The notes beneath the pieces were generated by a model. That model was not told where the DNA came from and searched no databases. It saw nothing but the letters and a program-made list of their open reading frames with translations. Source: Sphingobium trunci (GTDB lineage Bacteria; Pseudomonadota; Alphaproteobacteria; Sphingomonadales; Sphingomonadaceae). Taken from it: a stretch of DNA of 64,000 nt. A program made the translations under genes and the position numbers. The stretch lies in NCBI RefSeq assembly GCF_022664535.1, contig NZ_JAKUJY010000001.1, positions 1 to 64,000 on the forward strand, given 5' to 3'. This document shows positions 7,349 to 15,488 of this stretch, piece by piece; the stretch's first letter is position 1, and the number at the start of each line of letters is the position of its first letter.

Positions 7349-9883
7349 TCAGAATTTCACGCTGGCTTCCACGCCATAGGTACGCGGCGCGTTGAAGTTG
7401 CCATAATCGCCCAGCACGTTGGCGATGCTGCCCTGCGTCACGTTGCTCGTCGGTGCGGCGGGCAGGCTGTTCGACGGGTCGCGGCGGAACACATATTGTT
7501 CGTTGAACAGATTGCGGCCCCAGAGGCTCAAGGTCAGGCTGCGGCCATTGCCCGTGCCGATATCCGCCAGAGAGATGCGGCCGTTGAAGATCAGCGAGCT
7601 GTCATTCTTCGTCGCGAACTGGTCGAAGGCCTGGGTGGCCTGCGAATAGTTGCCGTCGAAGTGGAACTTCAGCTTCGTGTCGCCGCCGCCGATCGGCAGG
7701 GCATAGTCGATCGACCCGCTCGCGGCGTTGCGCGGCGTGAACACGATGTAGAAATTCTGATAGACGCTGGTCGAACGGCCCGCCGTGTCGGTCGCGGTGA
7801 TCAGCACCGGCGGGATCTTCGTATAGGTGTAGGCATAGGAGGCGTTCAGCGTCAGCCCGTCGATCGGCTCGACGGTCAGGTCGGCCTCGATGCCGCGGAT
7901 CTTGGTGATGCCCGGCGCATTGATGGTGACCAGATTGTTGAAGCTGCTGGTGCCGACGAACTGGATCGAGCTGATGTCGACCTGGCTGTTCTTGCGGTCC
8001 ATGATGTAACCGGCCAGGTTGAAGCGGGCGCGGTTGTTCCAGAAGTCCGACTTTAGGCCGACTTCATAGGACTTCACGTCTTCAGGGTTGAAGGCCTGAT
8101 AGTTGGACGTGCGCGAGCTGGCGCCGCCAGCACGATAGCCCGTCGCATATTTGGCATAGACGTGCACGTCGTTGCTGACGTCATAGGCGATGGTCGCCAT
8201 CGGGTTGAAGCGGTTCCATGTCGCGTCCAGCGGCTTGTATCCCACGCTCGCAGCCGGCGGTGTGAGGTCATAGTTCACGTTGCGCGAATAGTGCAGCACG
8301 CCCTTCTTCTCGTCCCGCGTATAGCGGCCGCCCACGGTGATGTGCAGCGCGTCGGTGGCGTTCCAGGTGAGCTGGCCATAGGCGGCGTAGCTCTTCGACC
8401 AGACTTCCGAAGCGCGGTCGATCGAGCAGCCGTTGACCGCCGAGCCGACGAAGGCCGGGGTGGAGGCGGTGCAGAAGGGGATGCGGACATAACGGGCGCC
8501 GGTGACCACGCCATTGTTCACGAGGGCGACAGCGCCCATCGAACTGGGCGTCGCGGCGTCGTCGCTGACATGTTCGTTGAAATAGAACAGGCCCGCGACA
8601 TAATCGACCGATCCGATCGTGCCGACCGCCTGCAATTCCTGGCTGAACTGGCGCTGGCGCAGGTCGGCAAGGCTGTAGCGGCTGAACGGGCAGGGCGAGG
8701 CAGCGGTGCACGAAGTGGTCAGGTTGACCAGCGGCGGACGGTGGGCGCCGCCCGAATTGTCCCACTGGGTCGCATCGACGCCGCGCCATGCCGTGATCGA
8801 ACGCAGCTCGAATTCATCGCCCAGGTGCCATTTCAGCGTGTTGGTGAAGCCGTGCGTCCGGTCGACGCTGACCTGCTGCGGCACGCCGATATCGGCAACG
8901 CCCATGCGGGTGTCGCCATTGACGACGAGGCCGGGCAGCAGTGGCTTCACCGGACCGCCCGTCAATGTGGTATAGTTGGTGCCCGGCAGTTTGCAGGCCG
9001 GCTGCGACGCCTGGGTGCCGTTGACGCAGTTGTTGGGGTTGTAGTTCAGCAACTGGCTGTAGAAGGGCGTGTTCTCATCCTTGGCGACGTCATAGGCGAA
9101 GTCGTTGGTGATGGTGCTGGTCGGCTGCCAGCGCACGGCGGCGCGCAGGCCCTTGCGGTTATAATAGTTCCACCCGGCCTCGCCCGCGAGCGGATTGCGG
9201 GTGGTGGCGTCCTGATGCTGGATCACGCCGTCGAGCTTGATCGCGAAGCCGGCGATCGAGGGCAGGTTGATGTGGGCATTGGCGGTACGGCCGCCATAAT
9301 TGCCAGCGCCCGCCTCGACGCGGCCACCCCATTCACCGGTCGGCGCCTTGCTGACGATGCTGAGCGCGCCGCCTTCGGTGTTCCGGCCGAACAGCGTGCC
9401 CTGCGGCCCCTTGAGCACTTCGACGCGCTCAATGTCGAACAACGCGGCGTTCAGGCCGTGCTGACGGCCCATATAGACGCCGTCGACATAGATGCCGACG
9501 CCCTGTTCGCGAGCGGGCTGGTTGGCGTCGAGCGGAACGATGCCGCGGATACCGATGGTGAGCGCCGACTGGCGCGCTTCGAAGGTCGCGATGCGCAGCG
9601 ACGGCACTGCGCCGTCGGCAAGATCGTACAGGCTGGCGACGTGGCGGTCCTTGAGCGCCTCGGTGCTCATCACCGCCATGGAGATCGGCGTTTCCTGAAG
9701 ATTGGTCTCACGCTTGGTGGCGGTGACGACGATGGTGCCGAGGCCCGCATCATCGGCTGCGCTGGCGGTCTCCGCAGCGGCGGCCTGATCGTCGACCGTG
9801 CTGGCAAGGGCAGGCGCGGAAACCGACGCCAGCAGCAGGCCGCAAAGGGACGCGCGCAGCGTGGTGGAAGAAGAGCGAATCAT
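7349..9883 (-). CDS. TonB-dependent outer-membrane receptor
   Basis: This 844-residue protein has a signal peptide (cut near APALAS, residue 28), a TonB-box-like stretch GTIVVTATKRE (about 49-59) and a plug domain with VEVLKGPQGTLFGRNTEGG. The 22-strand barrel signature ends in a terminal phenylalanine (YGVEASVKF). These proteins import bulky ligands across the outer membrane using TonB energy, and sphingomonads carry many. The sequence belongs to the broad class annotated as siderophore or aromatic-compound receptors; the ligand cannot be read from sequence. The start is supported by AAAAGGGG upstream. It converges on the two-component pair and has a long AT-rich promoter region with a palindrome at 9950-9968. 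Confidence 0.92.
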   Translation of the reverse strand: MIRSSSTTLRASLCGLLLASVSAPALASTVDDQAAAAETASAADDAGLGTIVVTATKRETNLQETPISMAVMSTEALKDRHVASLYDLADGAVPSLRIATFEARQSALTIGIRGIVPLDANQPAREQGVGIYVDGVYMGRQHGLNAALFDIERVEVLKGPQGTLFGRNTEGGALSIVSKAPTGEWGGRVEAGAGNYGGRTANAHINLPSIAGFAIKLDGVIQHQDATTRNPLAGEAGWNYYNRKGLRAAVRWQPTSTITNDFAYDVAKDENTPFYSQLLNYNPNNCVNGTQASQPACKLPGTNYTTLTGGPVKPLLPGLVVNGDTRMGVADIGVPQQVSVDRTHGFTNTLKWHLGDEFELRSITAWRGVDATQWDNSGGAHRPPLVNLTTSCTAASPCPFSRYSLADLRQRQFSQELQAVGTIGSVDYVAGLFYFNEHVSDDAATPSSMGAVALVNNGVVTGARYVRIPFCTASTPAFVGSAVNGCSIDRASEVWSKSYAAYGQLTWNATDALHITVGGRYTRDEKKGVLHYSRNVNYDLTPPAASVGYKPLDATWNRFNPMATIAYDVSNDVHVYAKYATGYRAGGASSRTSNYQAFNPEDVKSYEVGLKSDFWNNRARFNLAGYIMDRKNSQVDISSIQFVGTSSFNNLVTINAPGITKIRGIEADLTVEPIDGLTLNASYAYTYTKIPPVLITATDTAGRSTSVYQNFYIVFTPRNAASGSIDYALPIGGGDTKLKFHFDGNYSQATQAFDQFATKNDSSLIFNGRISLADIGTGNGRSLTLSLWGRNLFNEQYVFRRDPSNSLPAAPTSNVTQGSIANVLGDYGNFNAPRTYGVEASVKF

Positions 9884-10442
9884 GTGAACCCCTTTTTATC
9901 CCTGAAGGATGTTTGCGGGGCGGCCACTAGGCGTTGATCACAACAGTTTTGTTACAATCATTGTCACATATACGGTAATGTTATTTTCATTTTCGCGTCA
10001 TTTTCAGTGCGTTGGATATTAGTGGAAATATATCGTCCCATTTTTATTTGAAATATCAGTCGATTTACCGACCATAGTGCCCAATTAAATGTCATTCATA
10101 TATGGATGAACCGGCTTGTAGCTGTTTTTCTGCGCAGCAGATTATCTCCACCTTCAATATGTATATGAGGACGGTACGCTGAGGTGGGTCGATCGGGCTT
10201 CTGTTCATCCTATCTCGGTTGTCTCTGGGAAATGTCATCGGGCGCGAAGCCTTGAGGTGACTTTGTCCTATTTTCGACCGCCGCTGAAAAATTTCCATCC
10301 GCCAACTGCGGTCATTTTCTGCCGTGGCGTCTCCCTGAAAGGAGCGCGAAGGCAAATATGGCAATAACTGTCACAGACAAGTCATCACCCGGCACCATAG
10401 CGCGACCGTTATGCACGGGCAGTCGGGGGGCGTGAACCTGTC
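9884..10442. other. AT-rich divergent intergenic region
   Basis: These 559 bases separate the receptor gene from the deacetylase-led operon. About 9940-10170 is conspicuously AT-rich for this genome and should hold the receptor promoter, including the palindrome annotated separately. I found no convincing gene; an antisense 90-codon ORF here has no recognisable features. Confidence 0.6.
9950..9968. promoter_or_regulatory. Palindromic candidate operator upstream of the TonB receptor
   Basis: TGTTACAAT-C-ATTGTCACA has 8 of 9 complementary pairs about a single central base. It sits about 70-85 bp upstream of the receptor start codon. The symmetry suggests a dimeric regulator; which one is unknown. 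Confidence 0.4.
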
Positions 10443-11195
10443 GTGAAGCGGCTTCTTCTTTCCATTCATGATGTCGGTCCGCGGTTCGAGACGGAAGTCG
10501 ACCGGCTGCTCGATCACCTGTCGCCCCATGCCGGGCCGGGCGAACTGGCGATGCTGGTGGTGCCGGACCATTGGGGGCGGCATCCGCTGGCCGTCGGTTC
10601 GCCCTTCGCGGCGCGGTTGCGGACATGGGCGGATGCGGGGGTAAGCATGTTCGCGCATGGCTGGTTCCACAAGGACATGGCCGTTCATGACGGCGCCGTC
10701 GAGCGGTTCAAGGCCCGCCACATGACAGCCGGGGAGGGCGAATTTCTGGGCATCGACGCCGCGACCGCGTCCCGGAGGATGGTCGATGGGCGCGATCTCA
10801 TCGAACAGATCACCGGACGGCCGGTCGCCGGTTTCGTCGCGCCTGCCTGGCTTTATGGCGCGCCGGCGCTTGACGCGCTGGCACAGTGCGGCTTCGCGCT
10901 GGCGGAGGATCATATGAAGGTGTGGCATCCGCCATCGGGACAGGTGCTGGCACGCGGGCCCGTGGTCACCTGGGCCAGCCGCAGCCGGTCGCGCATCGCT
11001 TCCTCACTGCTGGCGGCTCGCCTGTTGCCGCCGCTGTTGCGGTTTGCGCCGGTCGCACGGGTGGCGGTGCATCCGGGCGACGCTCATGTGCCCGCGCTGC
11101 TCGCCAGCATCGACCGCGTATTGCGGTGGCTGGGGCGAACCCATCGTCCGGCGCGCTATGGCGACCTGCTGGCGGAGCGCGCATGCGCATCCTGA
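10443..11195 (+). CDS. Polysaccharide deacetylase-family protein (DUF2334-like)
   Basis: This 250-residue protein opens with LLLSIHDVGP, the metal-binding Asp segment of the NodB/DUF2334 superfamily. It also has MFAHGWFHKD (about residue 77) and FVAPAWLYG (about 139) in place of the usual later motifs, and ends its core with RVAVHPGDAH. Known members remove acyl groups from N-acylated sugars or related polymers. Translation starts at GTG 10443 after GGGGGGCG. It has no signal peptide, so it probably acts in the cytoplasm. It is the first gene of a five-gene operon with two glycosyltransferases and overlaps the next gene by 13 nt. The substrate is unknown. Confidence 0.75.
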   Translation: MKRLLLSIHDVGPRFETEVDRLLDHLSPHAGPGELAMLVVPDHWGRHPLAVGSPFAARLRTWADAGVSMFAHGWFHKDMAVHDGAVERFKARHMTAGEGEFLGIDAATASRRMVDGRDLIEQITGRPVAGFVAPAWLYGAPALDALAQCGFALAEDHMKVWHPPSGQVLARGPVVTWASRSRSRIASSLLAARLLPPLLRFAPVARVAVHPGDAHVPALLASIDRVLRWLGRTHRPARYGDLLAERACAS

Positions 11196-12352
11196 CCTTC
11201 CTGCACAGTTTCGAGCCGGGCGGCGTCGAACGCGTCGCCTTGCGATTGATACGCCGCTGGCGGGAACAGGGCGTCGATGCGCCTTTGTTCCTGGGTCGTA
11301 GCGATGGCGCGATACGGGCGGAGTTGGGGGCGGGGCTGGACGCCCATATTCCCCGGCAGCCGCCCTTTTCGGTATCAGCGTTCGAGACGCTCTGGATGAT
11401 CGCCACCTTGCCTGCCTTCATCCGCAGGCAACGGCCCGATGCGCTGTTTTGCGCCGGGAACAGCTATGCCGTCGTGGCCGTCGCCATGAAATTGCTGCTG
11501 GGCCGCGCCTGCCCGCCGATCCTGGCGAAGATCAGCAACGACCTTGAGCGGCGGGACATGATCTGGCCGGCGCGCATGGCCTATCGGCTCTGGTTGCGCA
11601 TCCAGGGACGGTTCATCGACCATTTCGTGGCCATGGCGCCGGGACTGGAACAGGAGATCGCTGCTCTCATTCGCCCGAAGAATGGCGCGGTCAGCATCAT
11701 TCCCGATCCCGCCCTGTCCCTGGAGCAGATCGATCGCCTCCGCGCCGTGCGGGCGGCACGGGGTGGGAAGGGGCGGCTGTTCGTCGCGATCGGGCGTCTG
11801 GCGCGGCAGAAGAACATACCGCTGATGCTCGATGCCTTTTCCCGGGTGGCCGATGCCGACGACCGTCTGCTGATCTTCGGCGACGGCCCTGCGCGAAAGG
11901 CTCTGGAAGCCCGCGCCGGCCGCCTCGGCATGGGTGATCGAGTGCGCTTCATGGGACATGTTGCCGACCCGGCCTTGCAGATCGGCCGCGCCGATGCCTT
12001 CCTGCTATCCTCCGACTATGAAGGCGTGCCCGCCGTTCTGCTGGAGGCGCTGGCCGTCGGACTGCCGGTCGTCGCCACGGAGTGCAGCGCAGCGATGCGG
12101 TCGCTTCTTGCCGATGGGGCACTGGGCCGCCTAACGCCGGTCGGGGACGTGACCGCCTTCGCTGCCGCGATCCGTGAAGCGCCGATGCCACAGGATGATT
12201 TCGTCAGTCTCAGGCTGACCCGCCGCTTCACGCTGGATGCTGCTTCCACGGCTTATCTCGACAGGTTCGATAAAATTTGCGCGCGCACGGCTGAGGTTGC
12301 CCGCATCCCGTGCCGTCAACCCCATCAGTCAACAATGACGAGCCATTTATGA
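11183..12352 (+). CDS. GT4-family glycosyltransferase
   Basis: This 389-residue protein has the GT-B fold of family 4. The N-terminal acceptor domain begins MRILTFLHSFEPGGVERVAL. The C-terminal nucleotide-sugar domain shows FVAIGRLARQKN, LLIFGDGPAR and the EGVPAVLLEALAVGLPVVAT segment containing the ExxxxxxxE-type catalytic and binding glutamate region. Such enzymes transfer a sugar from a nucleotide donor with retention of configuration, usually onto a lipid or growing glycan at the inner membrane face. I chose ATG 11183, which overlaps the deacetylase gene by 13 nt; the longer open frame from 10886 lies inside that gene. Donor and acceptor are unknown. Confidence 0.85.
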   Translation: MRILTFLHSFEPGGVERVALRLIRRWREQGVDAPLFLGRSDGAIRAELGAGLDAHIPRQPPFSVSAFETLWMIATLPAFIRRQRPDALFCAGNSYAVVAVAMKLLLGRACPPILAKISNDLERRDMIWPARMAYRLWLRIQGRFIDHFVAMAPGLEQEIAALIRPKNGAVSIIPDPALSLEQIDRLRAVRAARGGKGRLFVAIGRLARQKNIPLMLDAFSRVADADDRLLIFGDGPARKALEARAGRLGMGDRVRFMGHVADPALQIGRADAFLLSSDYEGVPAVLLEALAVGLPVVATECSAAMRSLLADGALGRLTPVGDVTAFAAAIREAPMPQDDFVSLRLTRRFTLDAASTAYLDRFDKICARTAEVARIPCRQPHQSTMTSHL

Positions 12353-13287
12353 CCGGCAACAGCTCCACCGGCCTGCTTTCACGTTCTGCCGCACCGATCG
12401 ATCCACTGCTCGATCCCAAACCCCTGATCCAGTCCGGGCGGAATTGGACCCGTTGGGCCGGACCACTGGTGTCGGTGCTGATCCTGGTGGTCGCCCTGCA
12501 TCAGTTCCACGGCATCGATCCTGCCAGCCTGTGGGCGCTGCTGCCCGGCAGCGTCGCCTTCTGGGCGGCCTTTGCGCTTTATTATCTGGCCGGGCCACTC
12601 TCCGAATGGGTAATCTTCCGCCGTCTGTGGTCGATCCCGGCCGATGGGTTCGGCGCTCTGCTGCGCAAACTGGTCAGCAACGAAATCCTGCTCGGCTATT
12701 TGGGTGAAGTCTATTTCTACGCCTGGGCGCGGCGCAATGCGAAGATCACCACCGCTCCCTTCGGCGCCATCAAGGATGTGACGATCCTGTCGGCACTGGT
12801 CGGCAATGGCGTGACATTGGTGATGGTGGCCTTTGCCGTGCCGCTTCTGCGCGCGGTCGATGCGCGGCTCAATACGTGGGAAGTGGGCGGATCGATCCTG
12901 TTCGTGCTGGCGACCTCGCTGGTCGCGATGCTGCTGCGCAAGCGGCTGTTCACGCTGCCGAAGCGCGAATTGTGGATCGTCACCTTCATTCACCTGCTGC
13001 GCATCGTCGCGACCACGCTGCTGGCGGCGATGATGTGGCACATGCTGCTGCCCGCCATCGAACTGAGCTGGTGGATCTTGCTGGGTACGCTGCGTCAACT
13101 GGTGTCGCGCCTGCCCTTCCTGCCGAACAAGGATGTGGTGTTCGCCGGTATCGCGGCGTTCCTGATCGGGCGCGATAGCGAGATCGTCTCGGCCATGGCG
13201 CTGATGGCATCGCTCATCCTGGCGGCGCATCTGCTGGTCGGCATGGCTCTGGGTGTGACCGGCCTGCTGCGGGAAAATCAGGCATAA
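12349..13287 (+). CDS. Polytopic membrane protein, flippase-like (LPG-synthase TM / UPF0104-like)
   Basis: This 312-residue integral membrane protein has about seven to eight hydrophobic segments starting near residue 37 (WAGPLVSVLILVVALHQF). The pattern, and motifs such as YLAGPLSEWVIFRRLW and LGYLGEVYFYAWARR, recall the lysylphosphatidylglycerol-synthase transmembrane family (UPF0104/YbhN). Members are often proposed to move or bind glycolipids. The ATG at 12349 overlaps the upstream stop (ATGA), so translation is probably coupled; a GTG at 12310 is a weaker alternative. Placed between two glycosyltransferases, it could translocate the lipid-linked product. That role is inference. Confidence 0.6.
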   Translation: MTGNSSTGLLSRSAAPIDPLLDPKPLIQSGRNWTRWAGPLVSVLILVVALHQFHGIDPASLWALLPGSVAFWAAFALYYLAGPLSEWVIFRRLWSIPADGFGALLRKLVSNEILLGYLGEVYFYAWARRNAKITTAPFGAIKDVTILSALVGNGVTLVMVAFAVPLLRAVDARLNTWEVGGSILFVLATSLVAMLLRKRLFTLPKRELWIVTFIHLLRIVATTLLAAMMWHMLLPAIELSWWILLGTLRQLVSRLPFLPNKDVVFAGIAAFLIGRDSEIVSAMALMASLILAAHLLVGMALGVTGLLRENQA

Positions 13288-13790
13288 TGATCGGGGCGAT
13301 CATTCTTGCCAGTGCGGCGATCCGGTCGACGCCCGATCTGGGCAAGGCCGAGGGTCAGTGCCGTGCCCAGGAAAACGGCCCCGCCTATCTGGTGGATGTC
13401 AAGGGCCTGAAAGACCGCAAGGGGCGGCTGAAGCTGGAACTCTACCCAGCGAACGACGCCGATTTCCTGGCCGACGACAATATATTGATCTCCGCTGGAA
13501 AGCCGTTCCGCAGGGTCGAGGAGTCGGTGCCATCTTCGGGGACGGTGCAGCTTTGCATACGCGCGCCGGGGCCCGGCACCTATTCACTCAGCTTGCTGCA
13601 CGACCGGGACGGCAATCGCCGTTTTTCCGTGTCGGTGGACGGTATCGGCTTTGCGGGCAATCCGAAGCTGGGATGGTCCAAGCCGTCTGCCGCCGCGGCC
13701 AGCGCGCCTGTGGGTAATGGCCCGACCCATGTCAGCATCATCGTCAATTATCGCCGGGGGCTGTTCTCCTTCGGTCCGTTGGAGAAATAA
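13287..13790 (+). CDS. DUF2141-family exported protein
   Basis: This 167-residue protein has a short hydrophobic N-terminus (MIGAIILASAAI), compatible with export. The body resembles DUF2141: YLVDVKGLKDRKGRLKLELY, TYSLSLLHDRDGNRRF, GFAGNPKLGWSKPS and a final beta strand VSIIVNYRRG. Members are small beta-sandwich proteins of unknown function in the envelope of Gram-negative bacteria. Its ATG overlaps the preceding stop by one base (TAATG). Its place inside a glycosyltransferase operon suggests it handles or binds the glycoconjugate outside the cytoplasm, but nothing in the sequence proves that. Confidence 0.7.
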   Translation: MIGAIILASAAIRSTPDLGKAEGQCRAQENGPAYLVDVKGLKDRKGRLKLELYPANDADFLADDNILISAGKPFRRVEESVPSSGTVQLCIRAPGPGTYSLSLLHDRDGNRRFSVSVDGIGFAGNPKLGWSKPSAAAASAPVGNGPTHVSIIVNYRRGLFSFGPLEK

Positions 13791-13792
13791 CC

Positions 13793-14965
13793 ATGCGCAT
13801 CGTCGATGTCTGCGCTTTCTATGCGCCGAGCGGTGGCGGCGTGAAGACCTATGTGGAGCGCAAGCTGCGCGCAGGAACGCAGGCGGGCCATGAGATCATC
13901 ATCCTGGCTCCGTCCGACAGCGATCGCGTCGTAGAGGCAGGCGGCGGGAAGATCGTCATGATGCCCGCGCGGCGCTTTCCGCTCGACCGGCGCTATTCCT
14001 ATTTCGACGATGAACAGTCGCTTCACGCCCTGCTCGATCGGCTGCAACCCGATCTGGTCGAAGCGTCCTCGCCCTGGGCGAGTGCCGGGATGGTGGCCCG
14101 CTGGCCGGGAAAGGCGCCCCGCGCCCTCATCATGCATGCCGATCCGCTGTCCGCATATGCCTATCGCTGGTTCGGTTCGGTATTGAGCCGGGAGACGATC
14201 GATCGCGGGTTCGAATGGTTCTGGCGGCACCTGCGCCGGCTGGATGAAAGTTTCGACCTGGTCGTCAGCGCCAGCGACAGCCTGACCCAACGTCTGGAGG
14301 CGGGACGGCTCAAGCGCGTCATGACCCTGCCCATGGGCGTCGAGCCAGGACATTTCAGCCCGTCCCGTCGCAATGAACAGTTGCGTGCGCGGCTGCTGGA
14401 ACGCTGCGGTCTGCGCCCCGACGCAACGCTGTTGCTGGGGGTTGGCCGCCATGCGCCCGAAAAGCGCTGGCCGATGGTGATCGACGCAGTGGCATCGGCG
14501 GGGTTCTCGACGCCGGTGGGACTGGTGCTGGTGGGCGATGGACGGGAGAGGGGGCGCGTCCGCCGCGCCGCCGCCAATAATCCGCATATCCAGTTGCTGG
14601 CACCCGTACATGACCGGCCGGCATTGGCGGAATTGCTGGCGAGCGCAGATGCGTTGGTCCATGGGTGCGAGGCGGAGACCTTCTGCATGGTCGCGGCCGA
14701 GGCGCGCGCCAGCGGTCTGCCGGTCATCGTGCCGGATGAAGGCGGCGCGTCGGATCAGGCGCGCAGTGGCGGCGGCCTGCTCTATCGCGCGGGGCAGGCG
14801 GACAGCCTTGCCGCTGCCATCATCGATTTTGCCGAAGGAGGCCGGGACCGCCAGCGTGATCTGGCCACGCGCCTGGCCCCGTCGGTCACGACCATGGACG
14901 ACCATTTCGACCAGCTTTTTTCGGCCTATGAGCGTATCGCAGTGGAGCAATCCCGTGCTGCTTGA
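13793..14965 (+). CDS. GT4-family glycosyltransferase
   Basis: This 390-residue GT-B enzyme is a second, distinct family 4 member. It opens MRIVDVCAFYAPSGGGVKTYVE with the glycine-rich acceptor-domain loop. The donor domain contains LLLGVGRHAPEKRW, LVLVGDGRERG and ALVHGCEAETFCMVAAEARASGLPV-like sequence, where the conserved glutamates sit (shown in two parts: EAETFCMVAAEA and RASGLPVIVP). It starts 2 nt after the DUF2141 stop and closes the five-gene operon. The two glycosyltransferases differ enough that they probably add different sugars or use different acceptors. Substrates are unknown. Confidence 0.85.
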   Translation: MRIVDVCAFYAPSGGGVKTYVERKLRAGTQAGHEIIILAPSDSDRVVEAGGGKIVMMPARRFPLDRRYSYFDDEQSLHALLDRLQPDLVEASSPWASAGMVARWPGKAPRALIMHADPLSAYAYRWFGSVLSRETIDRGFEWFWRHLRRLDESFDLVVSASDSLTQRLEAGRLKRVMTLPMGVEPGHFSPSRRNEQLRARLLERCGLRPDATLLLGVGRHAPEKRWPMVIDAVASAGFSTPVGLVLVGDGRERGRVRRAAANNPHIQLLAPVHDRPALAELLASADALVHGCEAETFCMVAAEARASGLPVIVPDEGGASDQARSGGGLLYRAGQADSLAAAIIDFAEGGRDRQRDLATRLAPSVTTMDDHFDQLFSAYERIAVEQSRAA

Positions 14966-15218
14966 TCGAAGAAGGCCGTGGTTGCTGCGGTTCAGGGCAA
15001 CGGTCCGCAGCAAGCCCGTTCCGATCATTCCGGAACGCCCGGACGAAGCGGAGCAATCCCATCCCTGCGGCTTGCGCTATCGAAATGACAGCGAATGCTG
15101 GCCCATGGCGGCTGCCATATTGTGGTGGCTGCTGAAATCTCGTCCCTGAACAGTTGTGATTTGTGCAACGCAAAAATTTCGCTTGCGACTCGAATGAATC
15201 GGTGACAGCTTCCCTTTC

Positions 15219-15240
15219 GTCGAAGCAGGGGCGCTTCGGC
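15219..15240 (+). promoter_or_regulatory. Hexaloop hairpin resembling an ANTAR-protein target
   Basis: The stem 15219-15226 pairs with 15233-15240 over 8 bp, including a U-G wobble that forms only on the + strand. It closes a 6-nt loop, AGGGGC. The A at loop position 1 and G at position 4 match the known consensus recognised by ANTAR antiterminators such as NasR/NasT of nitrate operons. Only this first hairpin fits the consensus well. Confidence 0.5.
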
Positions 15241-15245
15241 AAAAT

Positions 15246-15279
15246 GGTGGAACCCGACCGATGAAGGAATGGTTCCACC
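15246..15279 (+). promoter_or_regulatory. Second leader hairpin
   Basis: A perfect 9-bp stem (GGTGGAACC with GGTTCCACC) encloses 16 nt and starts 5 nt after the hexaloop hairpin. Two further C-G pairs inside the loop would leave a 6-nt loop, GATGAA, which has G at position 4 but not A at position 1. It may be the second half of a tandem-hairpin antiterminator site. Confidence 0.45.
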
Positions 15280-15310
15280 TCGATCGTTAAGAGATCGAAC
15301 TGGCAATGAC

Positions 15311-15358
15311 GCCGCCCGGACAGGTCACGCGACCTTTGTTCTGGCGGCTTTTTTATTT
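15311..15358 (+). terminator. Intrinsic terminator (attenuator) in the transporter leader
   Basis: GCCGCCCGGA (15311-15320) pairs with TTCTGGCGGC (15339-15348) with one mismatch and one G-U wobble. An inner AGGTC/GACCT stem extends it, and TTTTTTATTT follows directly. It lies upstream of the first gene of its operon rather than downstream of a gene, so it should stop transcription early unless antiterminated. Confidence 0.75.
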
Positions 15359-15488
15359 GGTTTTCGCTGGTGGCATGGATGCTGCCGGCGGCTCTCAACA
15401 TCGACTTCTGCGCGTCGGATCGTGTTTCCGGCGATGGCTGGCTGCGCGCCTGGCGCGGCGGGACGACGACAGGGAAAGGACATGGGGA

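Larger units (their letters stand above)
14966..15488 (+). promoter_or_regulatory. Promoter and structured leader of the nitrate-type transporter operon
   Basis: These 523 bases separate the glycosyltransferase operon from the substrate-binding-protein gene. The left half shows no gene. The right half holds, in order, an 8-bp hairpin with a 6-nt loop, a 9-bp hairpin, a small 6-bp hairpin (15280-15298) and a strong intrinsic terminator. The terminator ends about 130 nt before the start codon, the layout of a transcription attenuator. A GTTG-N9-CAAC repeat near 15152-15168 may belong to the promoter. Confidence 0.55.

Noticed and set aside
8162..9937. 591-codon open frame on the + strand
   Set aside because: Antisense to the TonB-dependent receptor, which is supported by signal peptide, plug and terminal Phe.
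10092..10364. 90-codon minus-strand ORF in the receptor/deacetylase gap
   Set aside because: No ribosome site, no family resemblance, and it spans the AT-rich promoter region.
15100..15170. Possible sigma-54 promoter upstream of the nitrate-type operon
   Set aside because: GG and GC pairs occur but not at the required spacing with a TGGCAC/TTGC match.
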